Positions 1-10,540 of a stretch of DNA of 64,000 nucleotides are shown here, in pieces. The position numbers were made by a program, and so were the translations under genes. Every line of letters starts with the position of its first letter. The first letter of the stretch is position 1. Origin of the DNA: Calothrix sp. NIES-2100 (lineage in GTDB: Bacteria > Cyanobacteriota > Cyanobacteriia > Cyanobacteriales > Nostocaceae); contig NZ_AP018178.1 in NCBI RefSeq assembly GCF_002368195.1, forward strand, positions 5,484,145 through 5,548,144. The letters are read 5' to 3'. The notes under the pieces are model-generated. The model worked only from the letters and a program-made list of their open reading frames with translations. It did no database searches and was not told where the DNA came from.

Positions 1-175
1 TTTTTAAGGATGTATATTCCTGCAATATATCTCTCAATTTATCACGAGAGTCTGGATGGCGATGTTGCACAACTATAATGGGAGATTTCAAATCTTCTGG
101 AATATTTTGCAGCAAAATTTTTATCGCAGATAACCCCCCGACAGATGCACCAATTACCACAATTTTAGCTGCCAC
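1..175 (-). CDS. cheB: CheB-type protein-glutamate methylesterase, N-terminal part only
   Basis: Partial gene: it starts with GTG at 175 and runs off the left edge of the window, so 58 residues are visible. The start reads MAAKIVVIGASVGG, then a hydrophobic strand ending in VVQHRH. The ASVGG loop carries the nucleophilic serine of the CheB methylesterase domain, which removes methyl groups from receptor glutamates. No receiver domain precedes it, so this is a stand-alone methylesterase domain rather than classical receiver-CheB. The GTG overlaps the cheR stop codon by one base (TAGTG), implying translational coupling. The pair probably belongs to a CheB/CheR/sensor-kinase signalling group rather than the core chemotaxis operon, because no CheA or CheW is in view. 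Confidence 0.85.
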   Translation of the reverse strand, partial: MAAKIVVIGASVGGLSAIKILLQNIPEDLKSPIIVVQHRHPDSRDKLRDILQEYTSLK

Positions 176-1005
176 TAATTCAACCTCCGATAGAGCTTTT
201 CACCTTTGACAAGCTCCTGGTATTGTTGGTCATGGTTAGTAAAACGAATTGATTCTTGCCTTCCTAAACCTAGGATACCAAAAGGACAAAGGCTATGATA
301 AAAAAGTTCATGTACGCGCTTTTGGAGAATTTGGTTGAAATAAATTAAAACATTACGACAAATAATTATATGAAATTCATTAAAAGAACTATCTGTTGCT
401 AAGTTATGTTGAGCAAAAACCATATTTTGTCGTAAGGATGCACGAAAAATAGCATTATCATAAGCTGCGGTATAGTATTCAGAAAAAGACTGTTTTCCAC
501 CTGCTTTAAGATACAGTTGGGTGTAATCTTGCATGATTTTTAAAGAATAAATGCCAGTTTTAGCTTTTTGCAGTACTTTTTCATTAAAATCAGTAGCATA
601 AATACGGCAACGTTGATAAAGATTTTCCTCTTGTAATAAAATCGCCATTGAATAAACTTCCTCTCCCGTTGAGCATCCAGCGTGCCAAATGCGAATAAAA
701 GGATAGGTACGCAACAACGGAATTACTTGATTTCTCAAAGCAACATAAAAACTCGGATCGCGAAACATTGAAGTTACATTTACTGTGAGACTCAGCAAAA
801 ATCTTTCTAAACAATGCTGATCGTGCAGCACCCGCGCTTGTAAATCAGAAACGCTGGTGAAACCTTCTTTGCGCAAAAAATGATGAATACGACGTTTGAG
901 AGAAGATAAGGCATAATTGCGGAAATCGTAACCCCAATAGCGGTACACTCCTTCAATTAGTAAATGAATTTCGATATCCTCTAATTTTGGTTTAGGTGAA
1001 TTCAT
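175..1005 (-). CDS. cheR: CheR-type chemoreceptor glutamate methyltransferase
   Basis: A 276-residue SAM-dependent O-methyltransferase that would methylate glutamates of receptor-like proteins in the cytoplasm. The N-terminal helical CheR_N region covers about residues 10-70. The catalytic domain follows, with SAM motif HAGCSTGEEVYS near 108-119, an acidic YATDFN strand end near 138, and the family signature CRNVLIYF near 210. The length is normal for CheR. The ATG at 1005 is preferred over the TTG at 1020, which would add only five residues. It sits directly upstream of and overlaps the cheB-like gene. No receptor or CheA is visible, so the substrate is unknown; the neighbouring hybrid kinase is only a candidate. 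Confidence 0.9.
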   Translation of the reverse strand: MNSPKPKLEDIEIHLLIEGVYRYWGYDFRNYALSSLKRRIHHFLRKEGFTSVSDLQARVLHDQHCLERFLLSLTVNVTSMFRDPSFYVALRNQVIPLLRTYPFIRIWHAGCSTGEEVYSMAILLQEENLYQRCRIYATDFNEKVLQKAKTGIYSLKIMQDYTQLYLKAGGKQSFSEYYTAAYDNAIFRASLRQNMVFAQHNLATDSSFNEFHIIICRNVLIYFNQILQKRVHELFYHSLCPFGILGLGRQESIRFTNHDQQYQELVKGEKLYRRLN

Positions 1006-1946
1006 AGCCAGAGCAAGCAAGCATTAATTAGTGACTTTGCTGTAAATATTGCAAAACCAATATTTCACAATTGTTGGCTCTTTCTGGAGAAATATACATT
1101 GCTCTGTACCCAATATATTGAATAATACTTATTTGTAGAATACAATTTTGATTGTAGTGTCACGACTGTCTCAAGTCAGATAAGTAGATCATCTGATAGT
1201 TAGAAGCTTAAAGATTTATCTGATAATTCTAGTCAAAATTAATAAATTATAAAGATATTTCATATTAGCCATAATCAAATGTAAAATACCTAGTGACTTG
1301 ATTGTCAATAAAATTTTCTGCCTGCATTTGCGCTTTATTTGTAATTTTATTTAGTAACCAATTGCTTATTAAGAAAATATTTATCAAAATAATATTACGC
1401 TAAAAATGCCAAAACCAGGTTGCTCAACGAAACCTGGTTATTCTTGCAATCGACTTGTAATGAAAATCAGCTTTATACCAATTCTATGTGCAGTTGCGCT
1501 ATATTCGCCCTCACCCTCTAAGGGTGCGGCTACGCAAACAAAGCTCTCCTTTGTGGGCTGAATTATTTAGCCAATAAAAGTGGGCTTTGTAACGATAGCG
1601 GACGGGCTTCGAGTTTGCGGGCGGTCGGGTAAGCGAGAGTGTATATCCCTATTGAGAGAAGAAACCCACAATTCGCTATCAGCATCCTTCAAGAAGTTGG
1701 TGATATTGCACCCCATCAAAATTTTTAGCGACAACTTAAATAGAATTGTTATATGGCAGTCCTAAATGAGTTACAAACATTTTTCCTCCTTGTCCCTTTT
1801 GTCCCTTTTGTTTGGATATCAAATAGAATTGTTATATTACTATTTAATATGGTTTAAAGTAGAGTGCATCTGCTACCTACCAAAAGTAGATGTTTTATCT
1901 ATCTAAGGTTAAATATGGATGTGGTGGCGGTGGTAATTCCAGCATT
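1006..1946. other. gene-free AT-rich stretch with short repeats
   Basis: No convincing gene lies here. The region holds a 9-bp stem hairpin (1413-1439), a short GC-rich palindrome-like patch around 1510-1560 resembling the small dispersed repeats seen elsewhere in the window, a TTGTCCCTT-type tandem run near 1788-1812, and a 17-bp direct repeat AAATAGAATTGTTATAT at 1738-1754 and 1821-1837. A 61-codon open frame at 1580-1765 has no recognisable product and is not called. Confidence 0.6.
1413..1439. terminator. hairpin, possible bidirectional terminator
   Basis: AACCAGGTT and AACCTGGTT form a perfect 9-bp stem around a 9-base loop. Neither side carries a clean run of T, so it may be a dispersed palindrome rather than a terminator. 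It lies between the divergently placed cheR start region and the 3' end of the hybrid kinase gene. Confidence 0.4.
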
Positions 1947-4900
1947 TTAGCGATATAACCAAACCCGCAATAAAGAAAGTAATTGCTCTGTATCTACAGG
2001 TTTAGTAATATAATCTGATGCTCCGGCTTCGATGCATTTTTCGCGATCGCCTTGCATGGCTTTCGCAGTTAAAGCAATTATCGGTAGAGAACGGAATTGC
2101 TGCTGCTGACGGATAGCACGAGTTGCTTCATAACCGTCCATTTCCGGCATCATCACATCCATCAATACGGCATTGACATCAGGATTAGCTTGCAATATTT
2201 CTATACCATCTCTACCATTTTCTGCAAAAAATACTTGCATTTGGTAACTTTCGAGCAAGCTGGTGATGGCGAAAATATTGCGCACATCGTCATCTATAAT
2301 TAAAATCTTTTTCTGTGCAAGTATGGGATCGGAACTGCGAAGCTGCTCTAAAATTTGCCGCTTTTGCTGGGGTAAATTAGCCTGGATACGATGTAGAAAT
2401 AAAGCAGTTTCATCGAGTAAACGTTCAGGCGATCGCACATCTTTAATAATTATAGTTTCCGCCAGTCGTCGCAATTGGGTTTCTTCTTGACGGGAGAGTT
2501 CTTTCCCTGTATATACAATGATGGGAATCTTCACTAAGTCAGATTGTTGTTTAATTTGCTCAATTAGTTCTAACCCGTTCATATCAGGTAGCCCTAAATC
2601 CAACACAATACAATCAAACCGCTGCGATCGCAGTGTCGTTAAAGCGGCGACAGCTGTATTAACTGCGGTACTTTGAACATCACCATTACCAATCAATTCA
2701 ATAATACTGCGGGCTTGTACTGGGTCATCTTCAATTACGAGTAAATTTTTAACTTTCCGCTCAATAAAAGCTTTAATATTAGTTAACGCCTCTGTTAGTT
2801 GTTCTTTAGAAACAGGTTTTTGTAAGTAAGCGATCGCTCCCAAATCTAACCCACGTTGCTGCCGATCATCAATAGATAGTATGTGTACTGGAATATGGCG
2901 AGTTTCTAAATTATGTTTGAGACGGTCTAACACCATCCAACCATCCATATCTTGCATACAAACATCTAAAGTAATCGCATCAGGTTTAAACTGTTGTGCT
3001 AGCGCCAAACCTTGTTGACCATGTAAAGCCACCAAAACTTTAAACCCTTGTTGTTGTGACATTTCTAGCAAAATGCGAGCAAATTTCACATCATCTTCAA
3101 TTACCAGCAAAACTCTGTCACCGGCATGAATAGTTTCTCTATCGTCAGCAATTTCGGTTTGGGGATTGGGGGAAATAGGGACTGATAAAGATGGAGAAAC
3201 ACGCTTTATTAGAGAAGTTTGCTGTTTATCTTCCTGGTTATTATCCCTCACAATTTCTCCGGCTTTACCTGTTACACTTGTTTGAATTCCTTGCAGCGGT
3301 AAATAAAGAGTAAAAGTGCTTCCCTGTCCTGGTTGACTAACCAATTCAATTCTCCCACCTAACAGATGAGCTAGTTCCCGACTGATAGATAAACCCAAGC
3401 CTGTTCCGCCATATTTGCGGCTAGTTGTACCATCTGCTTGTTGGAATGCTTCAAAAATCAACTGCTGTTTTTCTTTTGCAATCCCAATACCTGTATCGCT
3501 AACAGCAAAAGCAACTGTGTCTTTATCTGCTAACCTAACTTCTAAACTTACTCCTCCTTGTTCAGTAAATTTAAAAGCATTCGCCAACAAATTATTCAAA
3601 ATTTGTTGTAACCGTTTGGGGTCACTTTTAAATTTATCTGGCAATTGCCGATCTAATTCTAGATTAAAAGTTAGTCCTTTATTTTGCGCTAGTTGTCGGA
3701 AGTTTGCTTGCAAGTGACTTTGTAAATCAACAAAATTAAATTGCATAATTTCGAGATTAAACTTACCAGATTCAATTTTAGCTAAATCCAAAATATCATT
3801 AATTAAGGCTAATAAATCATTGCCAGCAGCATAAATAGTTTGGCTATATTCAATTTGTTTATCTGTTAAATTACCCTGAGAATTTTCTGACATTAATCTG
3901 GCTAGAATTAACAAACTATTCAGCGGTGTTCGTAACTCATGAGACATATTTGCTAAAAATTCTGACTTGTATTTGGAAGATAAAGTTAATGCTTTCGCTT
4001 GCTCTTCCAAAGCCAGCCTTGCTTGTTCAATTTGTTGATTTTTAACCTCAACTTCTCGTTTTTGCACTGCTAATAATTCTGTTCTTTCTTCCAACTCCTC
4101 ATTTAAAGTTTGTAATTCCTCGTTAGATTGTTTTAATTCCTCCTGTTGTTGCTGCAAGAGTTGTTGAGATTCTTCTAACTCCTGTGCCTGTTTTTGTAAT
4201 AGTTGGTTGCTGTTTTGCAGTTCGCCTTGTTGATTTTGTAATTCTTCAGTTAATGCCTGAGATTGCTCGAGGAGTTGCTGAGTTAGCATATCGGCATTAA
4301 TCGCATTTAATGCTACGCCGATAACTTCACTTACTTGCTCTAAAAAAGTTAAATGTAATTCATTAAAAGCTGAAAATGATGCTAATTCAATTACAGCATT
4401 TACCTGCTTTTCAAATAACACAGGTAACACCACAATATTTAATGGCGGAGCTTCTCCTAAGCCAGAACTAATACGAATATAATCATGAGGCACTTGTGTT
4501 AGTAAAATTCTTTGCTTTTCTAAAGCACACTGACCGACTAAGCCTTCTCCTAGGCGGAATTGATTAGCTAAATTTTTTCGCTCTCTGTAAGCATAGCTAC
4601 TAAATAACTTGAGTCTAGGCTGATTTTCTAGCGTATCCATTAAATAAATAACACCATGTTGCGCTCCGACTAAAGGCACTAACTTGGATAAAATTAACTC
4701 AGTAACAGTTACTAAATTTCTGCGCCCTTGCAGGCTGTTACTCAACTCAGCTAAGTTGGATTTTAACCAATTTTCTTCTTCATTTTTTTGCTGAGTTTTT
4801 TGTAAATTAACAATCATTTGATTGAAACTGCGTGTTAGTACACCTACCTCATCTTGGCGTTCTGTATTCGGTAAGTCAGCCGCTAAATCACCATCAGCAA

Positions 4901-5570
4901 TCTTAGCTGCTAAGCGAGAAATTTTTTCCAGAGGTTTAGAGATATGACGCGATAAGAAATACCCAATCAAAGCTATCAATATAAAAGAGATGGGAATACC
5001 ATAAGTAATAGTAGCAATAGTTTGTCTAGCGGCAACTTTTGCTTTGTTTGAGCGCTGAATTAATAATTCATTCTCCTCTGTTTTCATCTCATCAGTTAGG
5101 TTGCGGATTCTATCCATTAACCGCTTTCCCTCATCGCTGAGAATTGCCTTTCTAGCTGCTTCTAAGCCTTGAGTATCGCGCAAGTAAATAATTCTTTGCA
5201 TCACAGTCAGCCTTTCGGCGATTAGCGGCTGTAACACATCCAGCTGACCTTGTTGTTGGGGGTTATCATTAGTTAAAGTGCGGAGTTTTTTCAGAGGTTG
5301 ATCTAAGGATTCAATCGCCGCATGATATGGATCTAAATAACGCTTTTCACCAGTAATTATGTAACCACGCTGTCCAGTTTCTGCTTGTTGCAGTTTGCTA
5401 TTTAAGTCTTGAAGCAATCCCAGAACTTGGTATGTATGATTTTCCAAGTATGAAGTGGTTATCAAGTCGTTAGTAGTGCGATAGGAGATGAATCCCAGCG
5501 CACTTAAAATTGCCAGACCTAGAGCGAAACTAGACCCAATTTTGCTGCCAATCTTTAAACGTTTTAACAT
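1947..5570 (-). CDS. CHASE3-HAMP-GAF hybrid sensor histidine kinase with three receiver domains
   Basis: A 1207-residue membrane sensor kinase. From the ATG at 5570 the order is TM1 (about 10-30), periplasmic CHASE3 helical domain (33-183) with the family-typical GQRGYIITGE, TM2 (190-207), HAMP (208-262), GAF (275-425), and a long Gln/Glu-rich coiled coil (425-530). HisKA follows with His544 in the MSHELRTP box, then HATPase with DTGIGI and GGTGLGL, then three receivers with likely phospho-acceptors Asp869, Asp991 and Asp1138. The third receiver is closest to consensus (MDVMMPEMDGYEATR, TAKA, KP). Such multi-receiver kinases usually act as internal phosphorelays. There is no downstream partner on the same strand except cheR/cheB. 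The TTG at 5576 would add only two residues. The ligand is unknown. Confidence 0.92.
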   Translation of the reverse strand: MLKRLKIGSKIGSSFALGLAILSALGFISYRTTNDLITTSYLENHTYQVLGLLQDLNSKLQQAETGQRGYIITGEKRYLDPYHAAIESLDQPLKKLRTLTNDNPQQQGQLDVLQPLIAERLTVMQRIIYLRDTQGLEAARKAILSDEGKRLMDRIRNLTDEMKTEENELLIQRSNKAKVAARQTIATITYGIPISFILIALIGYFLSRHISKPLEKISRLAAKIADGDLAADLPNTERQDEVGVLTRSFNQMIVNLQKTQQKNEEENWLKSNLAELSNSLQGRRNLVTVTELILSKLVPLVGAQHGVIYLMDTLENQPRLKLFSSYAYRERKNLANQFRLGEGLVGQCALEKQRILLTQVPHDYIRISSGLGEAPPLNIVVLPVLFEKQVNAVIELASFSAFNELHLTFLEQVSEVIGVALNAINADMLTQQLLEQSQALTEELQNQQGELQNSNQLLQKQAQELEESQQLLQQQQEELKQSNEELQTLNEELEERTELLAVQKREVEVKNQQIEQARLALEEQAKALTLSSKYKSEFLANMSHELRTPLNSLLILARLMSENSQGNLTDKQIEYSQTIYAAGNDLLALINDILDLAKIESGKFNLEIMQFNFVDLQSHLQANFRQLAQNKGLTFNLELDRQLPDKFKSDPKRLQQILNNLLANAFKFTEQGGVSLEVRLADKDTVAFAVSDTGIGIAKEKQQLIFEAFQQADGTTSRKYGGTGLGLSISRELAHLLGGRIELVSQPGQGSTFTLYLPLQGIQTSVTGKAGEIVRDNNQEDKQQTSLIKRVSPSLSVPISPNPQTEIADDRETIHAGDRVLLVIEDDVKFARILLEMSQQQGFKVLVALHGQQGLALAQQFKPDAITLDVCMQDMDGWMVLDRLKHNLETRHIPVHILSIDDRQQRGLDLGAIAYLQKPVSKEQLTEALTNIKAFIERKVKNLLVIEDDPVQARSIIELIGNGDVQSTAVNTAVAALTTLRSQRFDCIVLDLGLPDMNGLELIEQIKQQSDLVKIPIIVYTGKELSRQEETQLRRLAETIIIKDVRSPERLLDETALFLHRIQANLPQQKRQILEQLRSSDPILAQKKILIIDDDVRNIFAITSLLESYQMQVFFAENGRDGIEILQANPDVNAVLMDVMMPEMDGYEATRAIRQQQQFRSLPIIALTAKAMQGDREKCIEAGASDYITKPVDTEQLLSLLRVWLYR

Positions 5571-6059
5571 TTCCAATTTTAATTATTAGTACCACTACAT
5601 TTTTTAACATTTTTTATTTGATTTACGTTTACCATCTTTTCTAACTATAGGATTCTTACCTGATTTTGGAAATATTACGTAGTGGGTATTGCGACAAAAA
5701 ACCGAATATGTAAGGCATTTACCACCTGAATACACTTAATTTTAATATTAAGTCATCGCTGCAAAAATCAAATCGAATTTAGATAACAACTTAAGTAATG
5801 ACCTAAATATTATTTTTATTCCTGATAACCGAGAGATGTTGTGTAAAATATATTACTAATTGAAAAATTAAATTTTAATTAAAGTATTTTTTATACTTGT
5901 GTTTATAGAGATCAATATTAAATTGTACTGGATATGATTCTGTATAGCTTGATTACATTAGATATGTTAAATTACTCTCTATAATATTCAGTTTAAAAGC
6001 TACTAGCAAATCTGTAATATTACTTACGTATAAATACTGCTTTTTTAGGAGCTAGGGCA
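5571..6059. other. AT-rich divergent intergenic region
   Basis: About 490 bases separate the divergent hybrid kinase and H-NOX genes. It is strongly AT-rich and must hold both promoters, but no promoter box could be called with confidence. A ribosome binding site (AGGAGC) lies about ten bases before the H-NOX ATG. Confidence 0.5.
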
Positions 6060-6629
6060 ATGTACGGTTTAGTCAACAAAGCAATTGAAGAGATGATTTG
6101 CAAATACCACGATGAGGATACCTGGGAAAAGATTAAGCAAAAGGCTGAACTTGAGGATATCGACTTTTTTGTCGGTATGGATGCTTATTCTGACGATGTT
6201 ACTTATCGTTTGGTTGGAGCAGCTTGTGAGGTATTGGGGATGCCGGCACACGAAATTCTCAAAGCTTTTGGAGAATACTGGGTTACCTATACTGCGGAAG
6301 AAGGCTATGGGGAGCTTTTAGCGAGTGCTGGAAATTCCTTACCCCAGTTTATAGAGAATCTTGATAACCTTCATGCGCGAGTAGGGTTGAGTTTTTCGCA
6401 ACTTCGTCCCCCATCTTTTGACTGTGAACACACCAGTGAAAAATCGCTGGATCTCCACTACCAATCTACACGACAAGGATTAGCTCCGATGGTGATGGGT
6501 TTACTCCACGGATTAGGAAAACGCTTTCACACTGAGGTGGATGTGACTCAAACTAGTTTTCGTGAGCGGGGTGATGCTCACGATATCTTCTCAATTAAGT
6601 ACAACCATTCTCACGCCGATGACAAATAA
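6060..6629 (+). CDS. H-NOX heme nitric-oxide/oxygen-binding sensor
   Basis: A 189-residue stand-alone heme gas sensor. The proximal heme ligand is His105 (in LDNLHARVG), and the heme-propionate motif Y-x-S-x-R is present as Tyr134, Ser136 and Arg138. Trp74 and Met144 occupy the distal pocket, as in the structurally studied Nostoc H-NOX. No distal tyrosine of the oxygen-binding type is apparent, so selective NO (and CO) binding is expected. An AGGAGC ribosome site supports this start. Its last 11 bases overlap the start of the HNOBA kinase, and H-NOX proteins of this class regulate such a cognate kinase by direct contact. Bacterial H-NOX/kinase pairs are known to tune biofilm or quorum responses to NO; the output here is inferred below. 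Confidence 0.95.
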   Translation: MYGLVNKAIEEMICKYHDEDTWEKIKQKAELEDIDFFVGMDAYSDDVTYRLVGAACEVLGMPAHEILKAFGEYWVTYTAEEGYGELLASAGNSLPQFIENLDNLHARVGLSFSQLRPPSFDCEHTSEKSLDLHYQSTRQGLAPMVMGLLHGLGKRFHTEVDVTQTSFRERGDAHDIFSIKYNHSHADDK

Positions 6630-9600
6630 TCAGGTTACTGAGTTCAGGCAATTCAGTCTTAGTGCTGGTCAATTTGCAACTTTGTTTCCCTTCCATCTGG
6701 TTATAGATCGACAGATGAAGATTGTCCAGATGGGTGAGGTACTTCAGCGCATTCTAGAACCGATGACAATCCTCGGTACTTCCCTAGAAGAACATTTCCA
6801 GATTAATCGCCCCAACTGTCCAGTTTACTTTGAAGCCATTTGCCAACAAACGCGATCGCTGTTTCTTTTGCAATCTCAACACAAAGAAATGCAGCTTAAG
6901 GGACAAATGGTATATCTGGAGGATTGCGATTATTTGGTGTTTATTGGCTCTCCCTGGATTACTGATATTGTCGATCTCAAGAAACTAGAACTGAGCATAG
7001 ATGATTTTCCTCTCTATGACTCTGTTTCCGATTATCTGTTTCTCTTGCAAGCGAAAAATTCCGCCCTTGCAGATGCCAAAAAATTAACCACGAAACTCAC
7101 ACAACAACGGTCTGAATTAAGAGCCACAGCTTCAAGACTGAGAACGTTAATTGAAAGTTTACAGGTTGGTATTTTGCTAGAAAACGAGAACCGACAGGTT
7201 ATTCTCGCAAATCAAGAGTTTTGTAATTTATTTGGTATTCCCCAACCGCCAGAAGCTTTACAAGGTAATGATTGTCGACAATCAGCCGAGATGAGCAAAC
7301 AACTTTTTGCAGATCCAGAAAAATTTACCCAACGCTTGGATGACATCCTCAACAAAGGTGAAATAGTTGTCAATCAAGAATGGCAACTTCACGATGGACG
7401 AATGTTTGAACAAGATTATGTACCTATTATTGTTGATGAAAAATTTTATGGACATTTGTGGAAATATCGCGATATTAGCCTGCGCAAACAATCAGAAAAT
7501 GCCTTGAGGTTAAGTGAAGAACAGTTAAAATTGGCTCTGGATGCAGTAGAGGAAGGACTTTGGGACTGGAATTTAGCGACTGGAGAAGTTTATCGTAGCC
7601 CACGCTGGTGCACAATGCTGGGATACGACCCAGAGGAGCTAGAAGACAATATTAAAGTTAGAAATAGATTGATTCATCCCGAAGACAAACGGTTGATGCA
7701 GCAACGACTGATAGAGCATATCAAAGGTAAGACAGCTTTTTATGAGGTTGAAGTCCGTTTTCTGACGAAATCTGGAGAATGGAAGTGGATTCTGGATCGA
7801 GGTAAGTTAGTCAACCGTGATTTCCAAGGAAAATTTCTGAGGATGGTAGGAACCCATCTGGATATTACCGAACGCAAACTCTCAGAAGCAGCGCTACAGC
7901 AGCAGTACCAACGCGCTTTGCTACTCAAGCAAATTACCGAAGAAATTCGTCAGTCTCTGCAACTAGAAAAAATTCTCCAAACAACAGTAACCGAAGTTCA
8001 GCGAATTTTGCAGGCCGATCGCGTTCTCATCTTCCAACTTAACCCTGATGGTTCTGGCAAAGTTGTGCAGGAAGCAGTAGTCCCAGAATGGTCAGTGATT
8101 TTAAATCAGGATATTTGCGATACTTGTCTTCAGAATAGATATCTAGATTTGTATCGTGACGGACGAATTAGTGTCATTTCTGATTTAGAGCACACTGAAT
8201 TTAAACCTTGCAATATCGAGCAGTGTCAGGTGAAAGCCAATCTGGTTGTACCGATTTTGGTGCGGGAAGATTTGTGGGGATTATTAATTGTCCATCAGTG
8301 CGATCGCCCTCGAGAATGGACGGAATTAGAGTTAGATCTCCTCAAACATCTAGCAGATCAAATGAGTATTGCTCTCACCCAAGCGCAATTGCTGGTACAG
8401 GAAACTCGTCAAGCCGATTTGCTTGTACAGCAGAATGAAGAACTTAACCTTGCTAAACAAGCAGCGGAAACTGCCAATATAGCTAAGAGTAATTTCCTCG
8501 CCACCATGAGCCATGAAATTCGTACTCCCATGAATGCCATCATCGGCATGACTGGATTACTTTTGGATACTTCCCTTCAGCCTGAGCAACTTGATTATGT
8601 AGAAACTATCCGTAATAGTGGCGATACATTATTAACTATTATTAATGACATTCTCGACTTTTCTAAAATTGAGTCTGGCAATTTAGAGCTGGAAGAACAG
8701 CCCTTTGACCTGCAAGTTTGTGTAGAAGAAGCCTTGGATTTACTGGCTCCGCAAGCCGCCGCCAAAGGCATTGAACTAATGTACCAATTCCAACCGCGCA
8801 CACCAGCCTTAATTATTGGTGACATTACCCGCGTGCGCCAGATTTTGTGGAATTTAGTCAGTAATGCTGTTAAATTCACCAATGATGGCGAAATTGTGGT
8901 CACGATCGCCGTGAAGGAGCAAGTTCTCAAAAAGAAAGCTACTACTGCCGATTATGTGTACTACGAATTTCTATTTACGGTGAGCGATACAGGTATTGGG
9001 ATAGAACGCGATCGCCTGAATAGACTATTTAAGCCCTTCAGTCAGGTCGATGCTTCCATGACTCGACGTTATGGCGGTACTGGTTTAGGATTAGCAATCA
9101 GCAAGCGTCTGAGCGAAATTATGGGGGGCAGAATGTGGGTAGAAAGTGAACCTGGTAAAGGTTCTAGCTTCTATTTCACTGCAACGCTGCAAGTTGATGC
9201 TTCTGCCATCGAGAGTTCTTGGAGTATCTATCCAGAACTTTTTGGTAAGCGATTACTGCTAGCAGCAGATAACGCCAATTTGCGGAAATGCTTAACTTCG
9301 CAAATTCAGAGCTTGGGAGTAGATGTCCAAACTGTAAAATCCAGTATGGCTGCTCTGGGGTTAATGGCAGAAAATGACTTTGATATGGCGATATTAGATA
9401 TTGATAGTTCCGACTTGAATATTCTCAATTTGATAGCTCAAATCCGGGCTATACCGAGACAGCAGAATTTACCTTTGGTAATGTTGAGTTTTAAAGGTAA
9501 GCAAACTGTAGAAATCAAGGAAATAGCCGCTGAGTTTACTGCTTTTTTACAGAAGCCTGTACGACAGTATCAGTTACACAATACACTCTTACAAATAGTG

Positions 9601-10509
9601 CGTGGTAACTGGTCTACCCGACGCATCGATCAGAAAATTACCATTCCTTCTTACTCTCGCTTACCAACAGCAAATCTGCCCAACATTGATGCTCAGCTGG
9701 GCCAAAGTTTGCCCTTGAAAATTCTCTTAGTTGAGGATGTGTTGGTGAATCAGAAAATTGCTCTGAAGATGTTGCAGCGATTGGGTTACCGAGCGGATGT
9801 GGCTAATAATGGGCGTGAAGCCCTGGAAGCCTTACAAAGGCAACTCTATGATGTTTTGTTTATGGATATCCAAATGCCGGAAATGGATGGTTGGGAAACA
9901 ACTATCCGGATTCGTGAGGAATTTTCTGAGAGCGCTCAACCCTGGATCATTGCCATGACAGCCCATGCTCGTCCAGAAGATCGTCAGGAGTGTTTAACTG
10001 TCGGTATGGATGATTTCATCAGTAAACCGATTAGCTTGGAAGCGCTGGAAGCAGTTCTGAAAAAGTTTGATATTCAGCATCATCAAGCCTCAGAATCTCC
10101 CGAATCAATTGATGTAGCTGAATCTGCATTGCTCTCCACATCAACAGAATCGGCTGTACGAGAGGTAATTGACCCGCGTTGTCTGCAAGAACTGCAAGCT
10201 ATGGCAGGTAGTGATGGCGATTCCCTAGTCGCTGAACTGATCCAGGTTTACCTAGAAGATACTCCTGAAAGAATCCAGACAATCAAGGATGCAGTTGCAG
10301 TTGGAGACCGATCGAAGTTACAAAAAGCAGCTCATGCTTTGCGATCGCCCAGTGTGAGTATTGGTGCTGTTCACTTGGGAGACATCTGTGAAACTTTAGA
10401 GAATGCTGCTCCAGAGCAATCATTAGAGGAACTTTCTGGGCTGGTTAATCAGCTAGAGACGGAATATAGTGATGTGGTAGCGGCTCTGCAAAACCTTAAT
10501 TTCCTTTAA
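6619..10509 (+). CDS. H-NOX-associated (HNOBA) hybrid histidine kinase with terminal HPt domain
   Basis: A 1296-residue cytoplasmic kinase. The HNOBA domain (about 5-150) binds or reads the H-NOX partner, then comes a short coiled coil, PAS (170-290), PAS with PAC motif (300-420), and GAF (440-585). HisKA carries His632 in MSHEIRTP. HATPase, a degenerate receiver (near 880-980, Asp927), a canonical receiver with Asp1083 in MDIQMPEMDG, and an HPt domain with His1239 in KAAHALRS follow. No transmembrane segment is seen. The ATG at 6619 is preferred over 6562 because the HNOBA homology begins right after it and it overlaps the H-NOX stop by 11 bases. The built-in receiver and HPt can pass phosphate to an outside receiver; the receiver-PP2C gene 114 bases downstream is the obvious candidate. 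Confidence 0.92.
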   Translation: MTNNQVTEFRQFSLSAGQFATLFPFHLVIDRQMKIVQMGEVLQRILEPMTILGTSLEEHFQINRPNCPVYFEAICQQTRSLFLLQSQHKEMQLKGQMVYLEDCDYLVFIGSPWITDIVDLKKLELSIDDFPLYDSVSDYLFLLQAKNSALADAKKLTTKLTQQRSELRATASRLRTLIESLQVGILLENENRQVILANQEFCNLFGIPQPPEALQGNDCRQSAEMSKQLFADPEKFTQRLDDILNKGEIVVNQEWQLHDGRMFEQDYVPIIVDEKFYGHLWKYRDISLRKQSENALRLSEEQLKLALDAVEEGLWDWNLATGEVYRSPRWCTMLGYDPEELEDNIKVRNRLIHPEDKRLMQQRLIEHIKGKTAFYEVEVRFLTKSGEWKWILDRGKLVNRDFQGKFLRMVGTHLDITERKLSEAALQQQYQRALLLKQITEEIRQSLQLEKILQTTVTEVQRILQADRVLIFQLNPDGSGKVVQEAVVPEWSVILNQDICDTCLQNRYLDLYRDGRISVISDLEHTEFKPCNIEQCQVKANLVVPILVREDLWGLLIVHQCDRPREWTELELDLLKHLADQMSIALTQAQLLVQETRQADLLVQQNEELNLAKQAAETANIAKSNFLATMSHEIRTPMNAIIGMTGLLLDTSLQPEQLDYVETIRNSGDTLLTIINDILDFSKIESGNLELEEQPFDLQVCVEEALDLLAPQAAAKGIELMYQFQPRTPALIIGDITRVRQILWNLVSNAVKFTNDGEIVVTIAVKEQVLKKKATTADYVYYEFLFTVSDTGIGIERDRLNRLFKPFSQVDASMTRRYGGTGLGLAISKRLSEIMGGRMWVESEPGKGSSFYFTATLQVDASAIESSWSIYPELFGKRLLLAADNANLRKCLTSQIQSLGVDVQTVKSSMAALGLMAENDFDMAILDIDSSDLNILNLIAQIRAIPRQQNLPLVMLSFKGKQTVEIKEIAAEFTAFLQKPVRQYQLHNTLLQIVRGNWSTRRIDQKITIPSYSRLPTANLPNIDAQLGQSLPLKILLVEDVLVNQKIALKMLQRLGYRADVANNGREALEALQRQLYDVLFMDIQMPEMDGWETTIRIREEFSESAQPWIIAMTAHARPEDRQECLTVGMDDFISKPISLEALEAVLKKFDIQHHQASESPESIDVAESALLSTSTESAVREVIDPRCLQELQAMAGSDGDSLVAELIQVYLEDTPERIQTIKDAVAVGDRSKLQKAAHALRSPSVSIGAVHLGDICETLENAAPEQSLEELSGLVNQLETEYSDVVAALQNLNFL

Positions 10510-10540
10510 TACTCAACCTCAGAAAATTTATAAAGTTCGT

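Noticed and set aside
1580..1765. 61-codon plus-strand open frame
   Set aside because: No ribosome site or recognisable product, and it overlaps repeat-like sequence.
5710..5722. Possible NtcA-type site GTA-N-TAC
   Set aside because: The spacing is seven bases rather than the required eight, and no matching -10 element is evident.
6562..6618. Longer N-terminus for the HNOBA kinase
   Set aside because: These 19 codons overlap the end of the H-NOX gene in another frame and show no family similarity; the ATG at 6619 is a better start.
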